Origin: Kosakonia sacchari SP1
GTDB taxonomy: Bacteria; Pseudomonadota; Gammaproteobacteria; Enterobacterales; Enterobacteriaceae
DNA: 64,000 nucleotides
Direction: 5' to 3'
NCBI RefSeq assembly: GCF_000300455.3
Contig: NZ_CP007215.2
Span: 3,100,001 to 3,164,000 of the forward strand
Both the position numbers and the translations under genes were made by a program. Below the pieces are notes generated by a model. It worked only from the letters and a program-made list of their open reading frames with translations. It was not told the origin of the DNA and did not search any database. Positions 1-10,262 of this stretch are shown here, in pieces (positions within the stretch are counted from its first letter, which is position 1; each line of letters opens with the position of its first letter).

Positions 1-359
1 AGCAGGATCGTCACCAGGCAAAACGCTGGAACTAACTGCACGAACAACAGAAAGAAAGTACCAAGGCTGGCGTAATCTTCCGAGAACATAACGCCAGGAA
101 TTTCCAGCAGCGTCACCTCACTGGCAACGCCCGCCACTTTCATATTTACGAAGGGAAAAAGGTTGGAGAGCAATAACATAAACAGTGCGACGATAGCATA
201 AGCAGTGGGACGCTGCCGCGGCGCGTCCCACTCGGTCGTAAGCGTTGTCCCACAACGCGGGCAAGCCGCTTTATGTCCATGTTGCAGCGGCGGTAACGCC
301 ACCAGCATGTCACATTGCGAACAGAGAATGTGGCGAGTGGCGTGGTGGTGTTCACACAT
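1..359 (-). CDS. pqiA: PqiA, intermembrane transport inner-membrane protein (5' part only)
   Basis: This is the first ~119 codons of pqiA; the rest lies beyond the left edge of the window. The translation begins MCEHHHATRHILCSQCDMLV and holds two CxxC pairs (CSQC and CPRC), the zinc-ribbon-like start typical of PqiA, followed by the first hydrophobic segment (AYAIVALFMLLLSNLFPFV). PqiA is a multi-spanning inner-membrane protein that works with PqiB and PqiC in lipid transport between the membranes and is induced by paraquat in E. coli. I chose the ATG at 357-359 because a GGGAG ribosome-binding sequence lies just upstream. An in-frame ATG at 372-374 overlaps the uup stop codon and would add five residues. 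The gene is 11 bp downstream of uup and probably in the same transcript. Confidence 0.93.
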   Translation of the reverse strand, partial: MCEHHHATRHILCSQCDMLVALPPLQHGHKAACPRCGTTLTTEWDAPRQRPTAYAIVALFMLLLSNLFPFVNMKVAGVASEVTLLEIPGVMFSEDYASLGTFFLLFVQLVPAFCLVTIL

Positions 360-370
360 ACAGGCTCCCT

Positions 371-2278
371 TCATGCGCCGTTTTTCAGAGCCTCCAGATA
401 CTCCCAGCGTTCAAACGCTTCCTCAAGCGCTTGCTCCGCCGAAGCCATATCGGCTAAGACTTTCTGCGTATGGTCGTGCGGCTGGCTAAAGAAACTGGCA
501 TCGGCGACCTGCGCTTGCAAATCCCCAAGTTGCGCTTCCAGCTGTTCCAGCTTTTGCGGTAATTGTTCCAGTTCACGCTGCAGGTTATAGCTTAGTTTGT
601 TACTGTTGCGTTTGACAGTTTCTGCTTTGGCGACCGGCGCTTCCACGCTTTTTTTCGCGGCGTCCTGTTTTTGCATCTGCGACGCTGCTTGCTGACCACG
701 GGCATCGTGATAGCCGCCAACATACTGACCAATCTGGCCTTCGCCTTCGAAGATCCAGCATTCGGTCACGGTATTATCAACGAACTGACGATCGTGGCTC
801 ACCAGCAGAACCGTACCCTGATAGGCGTCGATAAGTTCTTCCAGCAGCTCCAGCGTTTCAACATCCAGGTCGTTGGTTGGTTCATCGAGAATTAGCAGGT
901 TGCTGGGTTTCAGGAACAAGCGCGCCAGCAAAAGCCGGTTGCGTTCCCCGCCAGAGAGCGCACGTACCGGCGTCATCGCCCGCTTCGGATGGAACAGGAA
1001 GTCCTGCAAGTAACCCAGAATATGGCGCGGCTTGCCATTCACCAGCACTTCTTGCTTCCCTTCAGCAAGGTTGTCCATCACCGTTTTATCCGGATCCAGC
1101 TCGGCGCGGTGCTGATCGAAATAGGCCACTTCCAGCTTGGTGCCGACATGGACACGCCCGCTATCGGCTTTGAGTTGATCGAGCATCAATTTCAGCAGCG
1201 TAGTCTTACCGCAGCCATTCGGGCCGATCAGCGCAATTTTGTCGCCGCGCTGCACCTGCGTAGAGAAATCGCGCACCAGCACTTTGCCATCAATGCCGTA
1301 ATTGACGTCTTCCATCTCGAAAACAATCTTGCCGGAGCGGGAGGCTTCTTCCACCTGCATCTTCGCGCTGCCCATCACTTCACGGCGTTCACTGCGCTCG
1401 CGGCGCATGGCTTTTAACGCGCGGACGCGGCCTTCGTTACGCGTACGACGCGCCTTGATGCCCTGGCGGATCCACACCTCTTCCTGTGCCAGCTTGCGAT
1501 CAAACTCCGCGTTTTGCAGCTCTTCCACGCGCAGGGCTTCTTCTTTCTCCAGCAGATACTGATCGTAATTGCCCGGATAGGAAACCAACTTGCCGCGATC
1601 GAGGTCGACAATACGGGTCGCCATATTGCGAATAAACGAACGATCGTGAGAGATAAAGATAATGGTGCCACCGAAAGATTTCAGGAACCCTTCCAGCCAG
1701 TCGATAGTTTCAATGTCCAGGTGGTTGGTTGGTTCGTCGAGCAACAGCACGCGCGGACCGCTCACCAGCGCGCGCCCTAACGCCGCTTTACGCAACCAGC
1801 CGCCGGAAAGAGCAGAGAGCGACATATCCGCCGTCAGCCCAAGCTGCGCCAGCACTTCGTTGATGCGGTTTTCCAGTTGCCACAGACCGTGGTGATCCAG
1901 CATCTCCTGTACACGCGCTAACTCAGCGAGGTTTCTATCGCTCGGATCGCTCATCACCAGGTGAGAAACCTCATGGTAGCGCTTGAGATACTCGGCCTGC
2001 TCTTCAATCCCTTCAGCGACAAAATCGTAGACGCTGCCGGTAACATTACGCGGCGGATCCTGTTGCAGGCGAGCCACCACCAAATCTTGCTCATACACAA
2101 TGCGACCATCGTCCAGGTTAACTTCCCGGTTGAGGATCTTCATCAGCGTCGATTTCCCCGCGCCGTTACGCCCGACAAGGCACACGCGTTCGTTTTCTTC
2201 GATATGCAGCTCAGCATTATCGAGAAGCGGCGCATCGCTGAACGACAGCCACGCGCCATGCATACTGATTAATGACAT
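371..2278 (-). CDS. uup: Uup, ABC-F family ATPase
   Basis: Uup is a soluble ABC-F ATPase with two nucleotide-binding domains and no membrane part. The first Walker A is GRNGAGKS (residues 36-43) and its signature plus Walker B read LSGGW and LLLDEPTNHLD. The second set is GPNGCGKT (about 352-359) with LSGGERNR and LILDEPTNDLD. The ~70-residue C-terminal tail is charged and predicted coiled coil (QRELEQLPQKLEQLEAQLGDLQAQV), as in the DNA-binding C-terminal domain of E. coli Uup. At 635 aa it is full length for the family. In E. coli, loss of Uup raises precise excision of transposons, and Uup has been linked to ribosome function. It starts 12 bp after rlmL, so the two are likely co-transcribed and run on into pqiA. 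Confidence 0.96.
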   Translation of the reverse strand: MSLISMHGAWLSFSDAPLLDNAELHIEENERVCLVGRNGAGKSTLMKILNREVNLDDGRIVYEQDLVVARLQQDPPRNVTGSVYDFVAEGIEEQAEYLKRYHEVSHLVMSDPSDRNLAELARVQEMLDHHGLWQLENRINEVLAQLGLTADMSLSALSGGWLRKAALGRALVSGPRVLLLDEPTNHLDIETIDWLEGFLKSFGGTIIFISHDRSFIRNMATRIVDLDRGKLVSYPGNYDQYLLEKEEALRVEELQNAEFDRKLAQEEVWIRQGIKARRTRNEGRVRALKAMRRERSERREVMGSAKMQVEEASRSGKIVFEMEDVNYGIDGKVLVRDFSTQVQRGDKIALIGPNGCGKTTLLKLMLDQLKADSGRVHVGTKLEVAYFDQHRAELDPDKTVMDNLAEGKQEVLVNGKPRHILGYLQDFLFHPKRAMTPVRALSGGERNRLLLARLFLKPSNLLILDEPTNDLDVETLELLEELIDAYQGTVLLVSHDRQFVDNTVTECWIFEGEGQIGQYVGGYHDARGQQAASQMQKQDAAKKSVEAPVAKAETVKRNSNKLSYNLQRELEQLPQKLEQLEAQLGDLQAQVADASFFSQPHDHTQKVLADMASAEQALEEAFERWEYLEALKNGA

Positions 2279-2290
2279 TTATTTATCCTT

Positions 2291-4399
2291 TCAGGCTGCG
2301 GTAATCAGCCAGCAGTTGTGGATCTGACGGTTGCGGGCAAAATCCTGCGACAGCGTTTTTTGGGTGATTTCTTGTGCTTTAAGACCCAGTTTCGCCAGCC
2401 CGTCGAGATCCATACGGAAACCGCGTTTGTTATTGGAAAACATAATCGTGCCGCCCTTACGCAATAGGCGTTTGAGATCTTCCATCAGCGCCATATGGTC
2501 GCGCTGCACATCGAAAGACTCTTCCATACGTTTGGAATTGGAGAAGGTCGGCGGATCGATAAAGATCAGATCGAACTGCTCATCAGTATCGCGCAGCCAC
2601 GCCAGGCAGTCGGCCTGAATCAGGCGATGCGCTCGACCGCTCAGACCATTAAGACGCAGGTTGCGCTCGGCCCACTCCAGATAGGTACGTGACATATCCA
2701 CCGTTGTCGTCGAGCGCGCACCGCCCAGACCGGCATGCACACTGGCGCTGCCGGTATAAGAGAAAAGATTCAGGAAATCTTTTCCTTTACTCATTTGGCC
2801 GAGCATACGGCGCGCGATACGGTGATCGAGGAACAGACCGGTATCCAGATAATCGGTCAGGTTGACCCACAGGCGAGCGTTATATTCGCTCACTTCCATG
2901 AAATCACCCTTTTCATTCATCTTCTGATACTGGTTGTTGCCCTTCTGCCGTTCACGGGTTTTTAGCACCAGTTTGTTTGGCGCAATTCCCAGCACCTGAA
3001 TGGTGGCGGCGATGATGTCAAACAGGCGCTGACGTGCTTTTTGCGCATCAATCGTTTTCGGCGCGGCATACTCCTGCACCACCACCCAATCGGCATAGCG
3101 ATCGACCGCGACGTTGTAGTCCGGCAGATCGGCATCGTACAGGCGATAGCATTCGATACCTTCCTGACGCGCCCATTTCTCCAGCTTTTTCACGTTTTTG
3201 CGCAGGCGATTCGCGTAATCTTCGGCCATTGCCGGCGCTTTCGCTTCGCCAGTATTTTCCGCCAGATGGTAATTTTTCTGCACGCAGTCCAGCGGGCCAT
3301 TTTTCGCTTTAAACTGGCGCTCAGCGCGCAGTTGCAGGCAGTTCAGCAAATCAACCGAGGCGCTAAACAGCGACAGATTCCAGCCGCCAAATTGCGCTTT
3401 CAGCAGACGGCCCAGCAAGCTGTGCAGCGCGATCAGCGCCGGTTCACTCTCCAGACGCTCACCATACGGCGGGTTACTGATCACCGTACCGTACGGGCCT
3501 TTTGGCAGCGGGTTGCTCAGCCCGGCAACATCTTTCACCTCAAACGTCACCAGCTCGCCAATCCCGGCGCGGCGGGCGTTTTTACGGGCGATATCGATAA
3601 CGCGCGCGTCGCTGTCTGAACCATAAAAATGGGAGGCGTAATTTGCCAGCCCCGCACGCGCACGCGTTTGCGCTTCGGCTTTCACCTCTTGCCACAACGC
3701 TTCATCGTGCTGCGCCCAACCACCAAAACCCCAGTGGCCACGGTGCAGACCCGGCGCGCGATCGGTCGCTGCCATCGCAGCTTCAATCAGCAGTGTCCCG
3801 GAACCGCACATCGGATCGAGCAGCGGAGTGCCAGGCTGCCAGCCAGAACGCATCACGATCGCGGCGGCCAGGTTCTCTTTGATCGGCGCCATCCCGGTGC
3901 GATCGCGGTAGCCGCGCAGGTGCAAACCTTCGCCGCTCAGATCAAGGGAGATATTCGCCGTATCCTGGTTCAGCCAGACGTTAATACGCAGATCCGGCAT
4001 CTCACGTTCCACATTCGGACGCGGCAGATTTTTGCGGGTAAAGCTATCGACGATGGCATCTTTGACTTTCAGCGCCCCGTACTGACTGTTACGGATTTCA
4101 TCGTTCAGGCCGCTAAAATGGACGGCGAAGGTTGCGCCCGGATTAAACATCTCTGTCCAGTTGATCGCCTGCACGCCGAGGTAGAGATCAAGATCGCTGT
4201 AAACCTTGCACTCCCCGAGCGGCAGCATAATGCGCGAAGCCAGACGACTCCACATCAGGCTCTGGTACAGGAGCCGCGTGTCCCCTTCAAAATGGACACC
4301 ACCCTGAACCACCCGGCACTCAACAGCGCCGAGTTTTTCCAGTTCAGTTTTTAACAGCTCTTCCAGCCCGCGGGCCGTACTGGCAAACAGAGAAATCAT
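2291..4399 (-). CDS. rlmL: RlmL (RlmKL), 23S rRNA m2G2445/m7G2069 methyltransferase
   Basis: A fused two-methyltransferase enzyme of 702 aa. The N-terminal half has a THUMP domain (roughly residues 45-155) and the RlmL methyltransferase with DPMCGSGT and the catalytic NPPYGERL motif. The C-terminal half is RlmK, with a Rossmann core ([14 protein letters not shown]) and [11 protein letters not shown]. Together they methylate G2445 (m2G) and G2069 (m7G) of 23S rRNA in a SAM-dependent way. The open frame extends six codons further up to an ATG at 4417, but I chose the internal ATG at 4397-4399 ([16 protein letters not shown]) because it gives the usual family start and length. It is divergent from ycbX and upstream of uup in an apparent rlmL-uup-pqiA operon. 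Confidence 0.96.
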   Translation of the reverse strand: MISLFASTARGLEELLKTELEKLGAVECRVVQGGVHFEGDTRLLYQSLMWSRLASRIMLPLGECKVYSDLDLYLGVQAINWTEMFNPGATFAVHFSGLNDEIRNSQYGALKVKDAIVDSFTRKNLPRPNVEREMPDLRINVWLNQDTANISLDLSGEGLHLRGYRDRTGMAPIKENLAAAIVMRSGWQPGTPLLDPMCGSGTLLIEAAMAATDRAPGLHRGHWGFGGWAQHDEALWQEVKAEAQTRARAGLANYASHFYGSDSDARVIDIARKNARRAGIGELVTFEVKDVAGLSNPLPKGPYGTVISNPPYGERLESEPALIALHSLLGRLLKAQFGGWNLSLFSASVDLLNCLQLRAERQFKAKNGPLDCVQKNYHLAENTGEAKAPAMAEDYANRLRKNVKKLEKWARQEGIECYRLYDADLPDYNVAVDRYADWVVVQEYAAPKTIDAQKARQRLFDIIAATIQVLGIAPNKLVLKTRERQKGNNQYQKMNEKGDFMEVSEYNARLWVNLTDYLDTGLFLDHRIARRMLGQMSKGKDFLNLFSYTGSASVHAGLGGARSTTTVDMSRTYLEWAERNLRLNGLSGRAHRLIQADCLAWLRDTDEQFDLIFIDPPTFSNSKRMEESFDVQRDHMALMEDLKRLLRKGGTIMFSNNKRGFRMDLDGLAKLGLKAQEITQKTLSQDFARNRQIHNCWLITAA

Positions 4400-4498
4400 A
4401 ATGTCACTTACATTCAACGAAAATTGTTGCGCATTATAGCTAATCTGGCGTTCATGTCATAAAGTTGAGGGCTAATTTTCATCAGACAGGGGGAAGAC

Positions 4499-5608
4499 GT
4501 GCCAACGCTTTCACGTCTTTTTATTCATCCGGTAAAATCCATGCGCGGTATTGGCCTGACGCATGCACTTGCCGATATCAGCGGCCTCGCTTTTGACCGT
4601 GTTTTTATGGTCACGCAACCCGATGGCACTTTTATTACCGCACGACAGTATCCGCAGATGGTGCGCTTTACGCCCTCACCGTTAACCGATGGTTTGCACC
4701 TGACCGCACCGGATGGTAGCAGCGCGGTGATTCGCTTTGCCGAGTTTGCGCTCGACGCCGCGCCCACGGAAGTGTGGGGTAACCACTTTATGGCCCTTAT
4801 CGCACCCGAAGAGATTAACCGCTGGCTGAGTGGCTTTTTTGCGCGCGAGGTGCAATTGCGCTGGGTTGGGCCTGAATTAACCCGCCGCGTCAAACACCAC
4901 GAGGACGTAGCGTTATCTTTCGCCGATGGTTTTCCGTATCTGCTGGCTAACGAAGCCTCGCTGCGTGATGTACAAAACCGTTGCCCGGCCAGCGTGAAAA
5001 TGGAGCAGTTTCGCCCCAACCTGGTGGTAACAGGCGCGCAGCCGTGGGAAGAGGACAGCTGGAAAGTGGTGCGTATTGGCGAGGTGGTTTTCGACGTTGT
5101 GAAACCGTGCAGCCGCTGCGTGTTCACTACCGTCAGCCCGGAGCGCGGGCAAAAACACCCTTCCGGTGAACCTCTCGCGACCTTACAGCGTTTTCGCACT
5201 GCGCAGGACAATGGCGCCATCGATTTTGGTCAAAACCTGATTGCCCGTAACAGCGGTGTGATTCGCGTCGGCGATGAGGTAGTCGTGCTGGCAACGAGGC
5301 CCGCGAAAACATACGGCGCTGGCGAAGTCGAAGAGTCTGTTGAACAGGATGCACAACCCGCAGGGACGGTGGAAATCAACTGGCAAGGTCAAACATTTCG
5401 CGGCAATAACCAACAAGTGTTGCTGGAACAGCTGGAAAACCAGGGAATTCGCGTACCCTACTCGTGTCGCGCGGGGATTTGCGGTTGCTGCCGTATTCGC
5501 GTAGTGGAAGGTGAAGTCAGTGCGCTGAAGAAATCAGCGGTTGCGCCGGATGGTTCAATTCTCTGCTGTAGCTGTGTGCCGAAAACATCGCTGCGACTGG
5601 AGGCTTAA
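4499..5608 (+). CDS. ycbX: YcbX, MOSC and 2Fe-2S ferredoxin domain protein
   Basis: YcbX (369 aa) has an N-terminal MOSC beta-barrel, a MOSC domain with the conserved Cys region [10 protein letters not shown] (near residue 205), and a C-terminal plant-type ferredoxin domain with Cys residues in the order CRAGICGCC...CC typical of a 2Fe-2S cluster. In E. coli YcbX is a molybdenum-cofactor-dependent protein that detoxifies N-hydroxylated base analogues such as 6-hydroxylaminopurine; that function is carried over from the family. The start is a GTG at 4499-4501 (read as [15 protein letters not shown]); the GGGGGAAGA just upstream serves as ribosome-binding site. The 3' end overlaps the convergent zapC stop codon by four bases (TTAA). 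Confidence 0.95.
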   Translation: MPTLSRLFIHPVKSMRGIGLTHALADISGLAFDRVFMVTQPDGTFITARQYPQMVRFTPSPLTDGLHLTAPDGSSAVIRFAEFALDAAPTEVWGNHFMALIAPEEINRWLSGFFAREVQLRWVGPELTRRVKHHEDVALSFADGFPYLLANEASLRDVQNRCPASVKMEQFRPNLVVTGAQPWEEDSWKVVRIGEVVFDVVKPCSRCVFTTVSPERGQKHPSGEPLATLQRFRTAQDNGAIDFGQNLIARNSGVIRVGDEVVVLATRPAKTYGAGEVEESVEQDAQPAGTVEINWQGQTFRGNNQQVLLEQLENQGIRVPYSCRAGICGCCRIRVVEGEVSALKKSAVAPDGSILCCSCVPKTSLRLEA

Positions 5609-6147
5609 ACCGCCTGTTCGAGCTGAATTGCATTGGTATGCAGCTGTGGTTTGAGGCGATCATTCATAATTTTAATCGCGTCGCCCAGTTGCATGGTGCG
5701 CCCGGCAATCACCACGCCGGGTTGCGCCAGCAGACACAACGCAGCATTTTCACCCGGTTCAACCACCAGCAGATTCACACACTCCTGCGTATCGCTCAGC
5801 CAGACACAAGCGCCTTCGCCCGTAACAGGCGTCCACAGGGAATCATGCGTCATAAAGTGCCAGCTTTTCGGCATTTGCGGCTTGAGGAAGCGAATCGCTA
5901 CCAGCGCGTTAAGCACCAGTTCAGCCCGTTGCTCATTGGATAACGGCAAATCGCGGCATTTTTCATCGAAGGAGAAATAAAGCGCAGCATCATCAACACA
6001 AAAACCAGACGGCGAGAAAGCGTCTGGTGTCAGCATCTTACGGGCAAAACGAGAGCGAAATAACATGCCATTGGCTAAATCGAGCATCATGCGATCATGC
6101 TCATCATCAAAATACCAGCGCCAATTATCGTCAGGTTTAATTCGCAT
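5605..6147 (-). CDS. zapC: ZapC, FtsZ-ring stabilising cell-division protein
   Basis: A 180-aa cytoplasmic protein recognised as ZapC (formerly YcbW) by the N-terminus [14 protein letters not shown] and its full length. ZapC binds FtsZ directly, promotes lateral bundling of protofilaments and suppresses FtsZ GTPase activity. No catalytic motif is expected or seen. The gene stands alone: upstream is the pyrD end with a terminator, and downstream it converges on ycbX so tightly that the two stop codons share bases 5605-5608. Antisense interference between the two mRNA 3' ends is possible but is inference. Confidence 0.94.
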   Translation of the reverse strand: MRIKPDDNWRWYFDDEHDRMMLDLANGMLFRSRFARKMLTPDAFSPSGFCVDDAALYFSFDEKCRDLPLSNEQRAELVLNALVAIRFLKPQMPKSWHFMTHDSLWTPVTGEGACVWLSDTQECVNLLVVEPGENAALCLLAQPGVVIAGRTMQLGDAIKIMNDRLKPQLHTNAIQLEQAV

Positions 6148-6267
6148 TTTCCTCTCCCCTTCCCCTAAACATCCTGTAACTTTTTCATCCTGTTTGCCGC
6201 CTCGTTTATTACCTAAATAATAAAAGACTAAAATGTTTAAATTAGCAACAGTGGTGGAATATAAAAC

Positions 6268-6295
6268 AACCAGGGCGGGAAATAAAGCCCTGGTT
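6268..6295 (-). terminator. Rho-independent terminator of pyrD
   Basis: A perfect 9-bp stem (AACCAGGGC at 6268-6276 with GCCCTGGTT at 6287-6295) with a 10-nt loop lies 20 bp past the pyrD stop. Read on the minus strand it is followed by a T-rich run (GTTTTATATT). Confidence 0.8.
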
Positions 6296-6315
6296 GTGCA
6301 GGAAGGGATAAAAGA

Positions 6316-7326
6316 TTAGATATGGGTAACGATTTCTTTAATCAGCGGTGGGCCTTTAAAAATAAAGCCCGAATAAATTTGCACCAGTGACGCCCCGGCG
6401 GCAATTTTTTCGCGAGCCGCTATCACCGAGTCGATGCCGCCTACGCCAATAATCGGCAAGCGCCCGTTTAATTCTTGCGACAACCGCCGAATAATTTCCG
6501 TGCTTTTTAATTGCAACGGACGGCCACTTAACCCACCCGTTTCGTCGCAATGTTTCATTCCCTGTACCAGCGATCTTTCAAGCGTGGTATTAGTGGCAAT
6601 AACACCATCAATATTGTGACGAACTAAACTATCGGCCACCTGGATCAATTCCTCTTCAGAAAGATCTGGTGCGATCTTTACGGCTACCGGAACATATTTA
6701 TGATGCAGGTTTTGCAGATCGTTTTGCTTATTCTTAATTGCCGTAAGCAGATCGTCCAGCGCTTCGCCATATTGTAGTGTGCGTAAACCGGGCGTATTCG
6801 GCGAAGAAATATTGATGGCGATATAACCGGCATAGGCATAGATTTTTTCCATACAAATCAGGTAGTCATCTTTACCCTGCTCGACGGGCGTGTCTTTATT
6901 CTTGCCAATATTAATGCCCAACACACCGTCGAAGTGTGATTTCTTTACGTTCTCAACCAGGTTATCCACGCCAAGATTATTGAAACCCATGCGGTTGATC
7001 AGTCCTTCCGCATCAACCAGACGGAAGATCCTCGGCTTGTCATTACCGGGTTGCGGGCGCGGCGTTACGGTACCGATTTCGATGGCGCCAAACCCCATCG
7101 CGCCCAGCGCATCAATGCACTCGCCATTTTTATCCATCCCGGCCGCTAACCCCAACGGGTTTTTAAAGGTCAGCCCCATGCATTTGACCGGCTTCTCCGG
7201 TACACGCTGACGTACAAGGGCTTCGAAAGGCGTGCCGGTAATTCGGCGTAATTGCTGGAACGTTAATTCATGAGCGCGCTCTGGATCGAGCTGGAAAAGG
7301 GCTTTACGAACGAAGGGGTAGTACAT
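6316..7326 (-). CDS. pyrD: Dihydroorotate dehydrogenase (quinone), class 2
   Basis: PyrD (336 aa) oxidises dihydroorotate to orotate, the fourth step of UMP synthesis, passing electrons through FMN to quinone at the inner face of the cytoplasmic membrane. The class 2 features are visible: an amphipathic N-terminal extension ([23 protein letters not shown]), the substrate and FMN region [34 protein letters not shown] with the catalytic serine, and the C-terminal FMN phosphate-binding [27 protein letters not shown]. The length equals the E. coli enzyme. It is transcribed alone, divergent from ssuE. The leader and a PurR box upstream (separate entries) point to regulation by pyrimidine nucleotide pools and purines. 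Confidence 0.98.
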   Translation of the reverse strand: MYYPFVRKALFQLDPERAHELTFQQLRRITGTPFEALVRQRVPEKPVKCMGLTFKNPLGLAAGMDKNGECIDALGAMGFGAIEIGTVTPRPQPGNDKPRIFRLVDAEGLINRMGFNNLGVDNLVENVKKSHFDGVLGINIGKNKDTPVEQGKDDYLICMEKIYAYAGYIAINISSPNTPGLRTLQYGEALDDLLTAIKNKQNDLQNLHHKYVPVAVKIAPDLSEEELIQVADSLVRHNIDGVIATNTTLERSLVQGMKHCDETGGLSGRPLQLKSTEIIRRLSQELNGRLPIIGVGGIDSVIAAREKIAAGASLVQIYSGFIFKGPPLIKEIVTHI

Positions 7327-7370
7327 GAACTCTCCTGGATTCCCGGTTGCAAACCGGGGGCGTATTATCA
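7327..7370 (-). promoter_or_regulatory. pyrD promoter -10 and start-site-switching leader hairpin
   Basis: Reading the minus strand, a -10 hexamer GATAAT (7364-7369) is followed about 6-9 nt on by a C-run then GG (7356-7360), and then by a 7-bp hairpin (stem 7342-7348 with 7352-7358) just before the AGGAG ribosome-binding site. In enteric pyrC and pyrD, starting at C (high CTP) gives a longer RNA that folds and blocks translation, while starting at G (low CTP) gives a shorter, open RNA. This layout fits that established mechanism. The exact start sites here are inferred. Confidence 0.75.
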
Positions 7371-7420
7371 GTGATTACCCGACGAAAGGGAATTGACCTG
7401 CGGCAAAAAAAGACGAATCG

Positions 7421-7436
7421 ACGCAATCGTTTTCTC
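7421..7436. promoter_or_regulatory. PurR operator upstream of pyrD
   Basis: The 16-mer ACGCAATCGTTTTCTC matches the PurR consensus ACGCAAACGTTTTCNT at nearly all positions. It sits about 60 bp upstream of the pyrD transcription start. PurR is a known repressor of pyrD in E. coli. Confidence 0.75.
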
Positions 7437-7573
7437 TAACCCCTCTCCTTTATGCAAATTTCAGCATATTTTCATCGAATAAATCATTTAGTGGAATAAA
7501 TCGACTCTGCCACACTGCCTTCAATTGTTATGAATGTTATCTAAAAGCAAACAATTGGTTATAAGGAGCGATT

Positions 7574-8149
7574 ATGAGAGTTATCACCCTGGCCGGAAGC
7601 CCGCGCTTTCCCTCCCGCTCCAGCGCGTTGCTGGAGTATGCCCGCGAGCGTCTGAATGCGCAGGAGATCGAAGTGTGTCACTGGCATTTGCAAAATTTCG
7701 CGCCGGAAGATCTCCTCTATGCCCGCTTTGATAGCCCCGCGTTGCAAACATTTATTGGGCAACTTAACGAGGCAGATGGGTTGATTGTCGCCACACCGAT
7801 CTATAAAGCGGCTTACTCCGGCTCCCTGAAAACGCTGCTCGATCTACTGCCCGAGCGGGCGCTGGAAGGCAAAGTGGTGTTGCCGCTGGCCACTGGCGGC
7901 ACCGTTGCGCACATGCTGGCGGTGGATTACGCCCTTAAGCCGGTACTCAGCGCGCTGAAAGCGCAAGAGATCCTGCATGGCGTCTTCGCCGATGATAGTC
8001 AGGTGCTAGATTATCAGCACAAGCCCAGTCTGACGCCCAACCTGCAAACCCGTCTGGATAAAGCGCTGGAAACTTTCTGGCAAGCGCTGCACCGCCGGGA
8101 TATCCAGGCGCCGGATTTCCACCTGCCGCAAGGAGTCGCGCATGTTTAA
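7574..8149 (+). CDS. ssuE: SsuE, NADPH-dependent FMN reductase
   Basis: SsuE (191 aa) reduces FMN with NADPH and hands the FMNH2 to the monooxygenase SsuD, the first half of the two-component alkanesulfonate desulfonation system. It has a flavodoxin-like fold; the N-terminal phosphate loop reads [18 protein letters not shown] and the middle carries [21 protein letters not shown], typical of NADPH:FMN reductases. It is the first gene of ssuEADCB; AAGGAG at 7563-7568 places the start. It overlaps ssuA by 8 bp. In E. coli the operon is switched on by Cbl (with CysB) under sulfate starvation; I could not mark the Cbl site with confidence in the A+T-rich 7440-7573 region. Confidence 0.96.
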   Translation: MRVITLAGSPRFPSRSSALLEYARERLNAQEIEVCHWHLQNFAPEDLLYARFDSPALQTFIGQLNEADGLIVATPIYKAAYSGSLKTLLDLLPERALEGKVVLPLATGGTVAHMLAVDYALKPVLSALKAQEILHGVFADDSQVLDYQHKPSLTPNLQTRLDKALETFWQALHRRDIQAPDFHLPQGVAHV

Positions 8150-9113
8150 TCTGTTCAAAAACCGCGCACAATGGCTGGCATTAAGCGGTTTACTGACACT
8201 TTCCGCCTGGACACAGGCCGCCGAACCGGCACCGGAGAGTTTGCGTATTGGTTACCAGAAAGGCAGTGTCAGCATGGTGCTGGCAAAAAGCTATGACCTG
8301 CTGGAAAAACGCTACCCGAACACCAAAATCACCTGGACGGAATTCCCGGCAGGCCCGCAAATGCTGGAAGCGCTGAATATTGGCAGTATCGATCTCGGCA
8401 GCACGGGCGACATTCCGCCGATTTTTGCGCAAGCCGCTGGCGCGGATCTTCTGTATGTCGGCGTTGAACCGCCGAAGCCGAAAGCAGAAGTGATCCTTGT
8501 TGCCCAAAACAGCCCGATTAAAACGGTTGCCGACCTGAAGGGACATAAAGTCGCTTTCCAGAAAGGCTCCAGCTCACACAATTTACTGCTGCGCGCACTG
8601 CAACAGGCTGGGCTAAAATTCAGCGATATTCAGCCCGTGTTTTTGACACCTGCGGATGCACGTGCCGCGTTCCAGCAAGGTAACGTTGATGCATGGGCCA
8701 TCTGGGATCCTTACTACTCGGCGGCCCTGCTTCAGGGTGGCGTGCGCGTATTAAAAGACGGCACCACACTGAAACAGACCGGCTCCTTCTATTTAGCGTC
8801 GCGTCCTTATGCGGAAAAAAACGGGGCATTTATTCAGGGCGTGCTGAATACCTTTAGCGAAGCCGACGCGTTAACCCTTAGCCAGCGTGACGAAAGCATC
8901 GCGCTGTTTGCCAAAACACTGGGGCTGCCCCAGCCGGTGATTGCCAGCTATTTCGATCACCGCCCACCGACCAAAATCTCACCGGTCGATGACACCACCG
9001 CCGCACTGCAACAGCAAACGGCCGATCTCTTCTATGAGAACCATTTGCTGCCGAAAAAAGTCGATATTCGCACCCGTATCTGGCAACCGGCCAACCAAGG
9101 AGCCAAGTCATGA
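8142..9113 (+). CDS. ssuA: SsuA, periplasmic alkanesulfonate-binding protein
   Basis: SsuA (323 aa) is the periplasmic solute-binding protein of the alkanesulfonate ABC importer. A signal peptide is clear: MFNLFKNR, a hydrophobic run, and cleavage expected after TQAA (near residue 28). The mature part is an NMT1/TauA-type binding protein, with [17 protein letters not shown] at its start, the ligand loop [19 protein letters not shown], and [17 protein letters not shown]. Its ATG lies inside the end of ssuE (8-bp overlap) and its stop overlaps the ssuD start (ATGA), so translation is probably coupled along the operon. Confidence 0.96.
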   Translation: MFNLFKNRAQWLALSGLLTLSAWTQAAEPAPESLRIGYQKGSVSMVLAKSYDLLEKRYPNTKITWTEFPAGPQMLEALNIGSIDLGSTGDIPPIFAQAAGADLLYVGVEPPKPKAEVILVAQNSPIKTVADLKGHKVAFQKGSSSHNLLLRALQQAGLKFSDIQPVFLTPADARAAFQQGNVDAWAIWDPYYSAALLQGGVRVLKDGTTLKQTGSFYLASRPYAEKNGAFIQGVLNTFSEADALTLSQRDESIALFAKTLGLPQPVIASYFDHRPPTKISPVDDTTAALQQQTADLFYENHLLPKKVDIRTRIWQPANQGAKS

Positions 9114-10255
9114 GCTTAAATCTGTTCTGGTTTTTACCCACCCACGGCGATGGTCACTATTTAGGGACGGACCACGGCTCGCGCCCGGTAGATCATGCTT
9201 ATTTACAACAAGTCGCGCAGGCGGCGGATCGTTTAGGGTTCAGCGGAGTGCTGATCCCCACCGGTCGCTCCTGTGAAGATGCGTGGCTGGTCGCCGCCTC
9301 ACTTATCCCGGTGACGCAGCGGTTGAAGTTTCTTGTCGCCCTGCGCCCCAGTGTCACGTCGCCGACCGTCGCTGCACGCCAGGCGGCCACACTGGACAGG
9401 CTCTCAAATGGACGTGCGCTTTTTAACCTGGTGACCGGCAGCGATCCGCAGGAACTGGCCGGAGACGGCGTGTTTCTCGATCATACGCAGCGTTATGAAG
9501 CCTCTGCGGAGTTTACTCACGTCTGGCGTCGTCTGCTGGAAGGCGACACTGTAGATTTTGAGGGCAAACATATTCATGTGCGCGGCGCGAAACTCTTTTT
9601 CCCGCCGGTGCAGCAGCCGCGACCGCCACTCTATTTCGGCGGATCGTCCGATGTGGCGCAAGATCTGGCCGCTGAACAGGTTGACCTCTATCTGACGTGG
9701 GGCGAGCCGCCGGCGCAGGTAAAAGAAAAAATTGAACAGGTACGCGCCAAAGCCGCCGCCCACGGACGTAAAGTGCGCTTCGGTATTCGTCTGCATGTGA
9801 TTGTCCGGGAAACGAATGCCGAAGCCTGGCAGGCAGCAAATAACCTGATCGCTCACCTGGATGATGCCACCATTGCTAAAGCGCAGGCCGCCTTCTCTCG
9901 TCAGGATTCCGTCGGTCAACAGCGGATGGCGGCGCTTCATGGCGGTAAACGCGATCAACTGGAGATCAGCCCCAACCTGTGGGCTGGCGTTGGGCTGGTG
10001 CGCGGCGGTGCGGGAACCGCACTGGTGGGCGATGGCCCGACGGTCGCGGCAAGAATCAATGAATACGCAGAGCTTGGTATCGACAGCTTTATTCTTTCCG
10101 GCTATCCGCACCTGGAAGAGGCATATCGCGTCGGCGAACTGCTGTTCCCGCACCTTGATGTCGCGGTGCCGCAAATTCCGCAGCCACAGCCATTACAACT
10201 GCAGGGCGAAACGGTGGCGAACGAATTTATTCCCCGAAAAGTGGCGCAAAGCTGA
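9110..10255 (+). CDS. ssuD: SsuD, FMNH2-dependent alkanesulfonate monooxygenase
   Basis: SsuD (381 aa) uses FMNH2 from SsuE and O2 to cleave C1 and longer alkanesulfonates to an aldehyde and sulfite, which feeds cysteine synthesis. It is a bacterial-luciferase-like TIM barrel; visible marks are [17 protein letters not shown] with the conserved Cys, [39 protein letters not shown], and [28 protein letters not shown]. The C-terminal part has a conserved Arg/Gly loop ([25 protein letters not shown]). Length equals the E. coli enzyme. It overlaps ssuA by 4 bp and is 7 bp from ssuC. Confidence 0.97.
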   Translation: MSLNLFWFLPTHGDGHYLGTDHGSRPVDHAYLQQVAQAADRLGFSGVLIPTGRSCEDAWLVAASLIPVTQRLKFLVALRPSVTSPTVAARQAATLDRLSNGRALFNLVTGSDPQELAGDGVFLDHTQRYEASAEFTHVWRRLLEGDTVDFEGKHIHVRGAKLFFPPVQQPRPPLYFGGSSDVAQDLAAEQVDLYLTWGEPPAQVKEKIEQVRAKAAAHGRKVRFGIRLHVIVRETNAEAWQAANNLIAHLDDATIAKAQAAFSRQDSVGQQRMAALHGGKRDQLEISPNLWAGVGLVRGGAGTALVGDGPTVAARINEYAELGIDSFILSGYPHLEEAYRVGELLFPHLDVAVPQIPQPQPLQLQGETVANEFIPRKVAQS

Positions 10256-10262
10256 GGCAATT

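Noticed and set aside
7534-7731. 65-codon frame overlapping the ssuE start
   Set aside because: Out of frame with ssuE, which has a perfect ribosome-binding site and family sequence from 7574.
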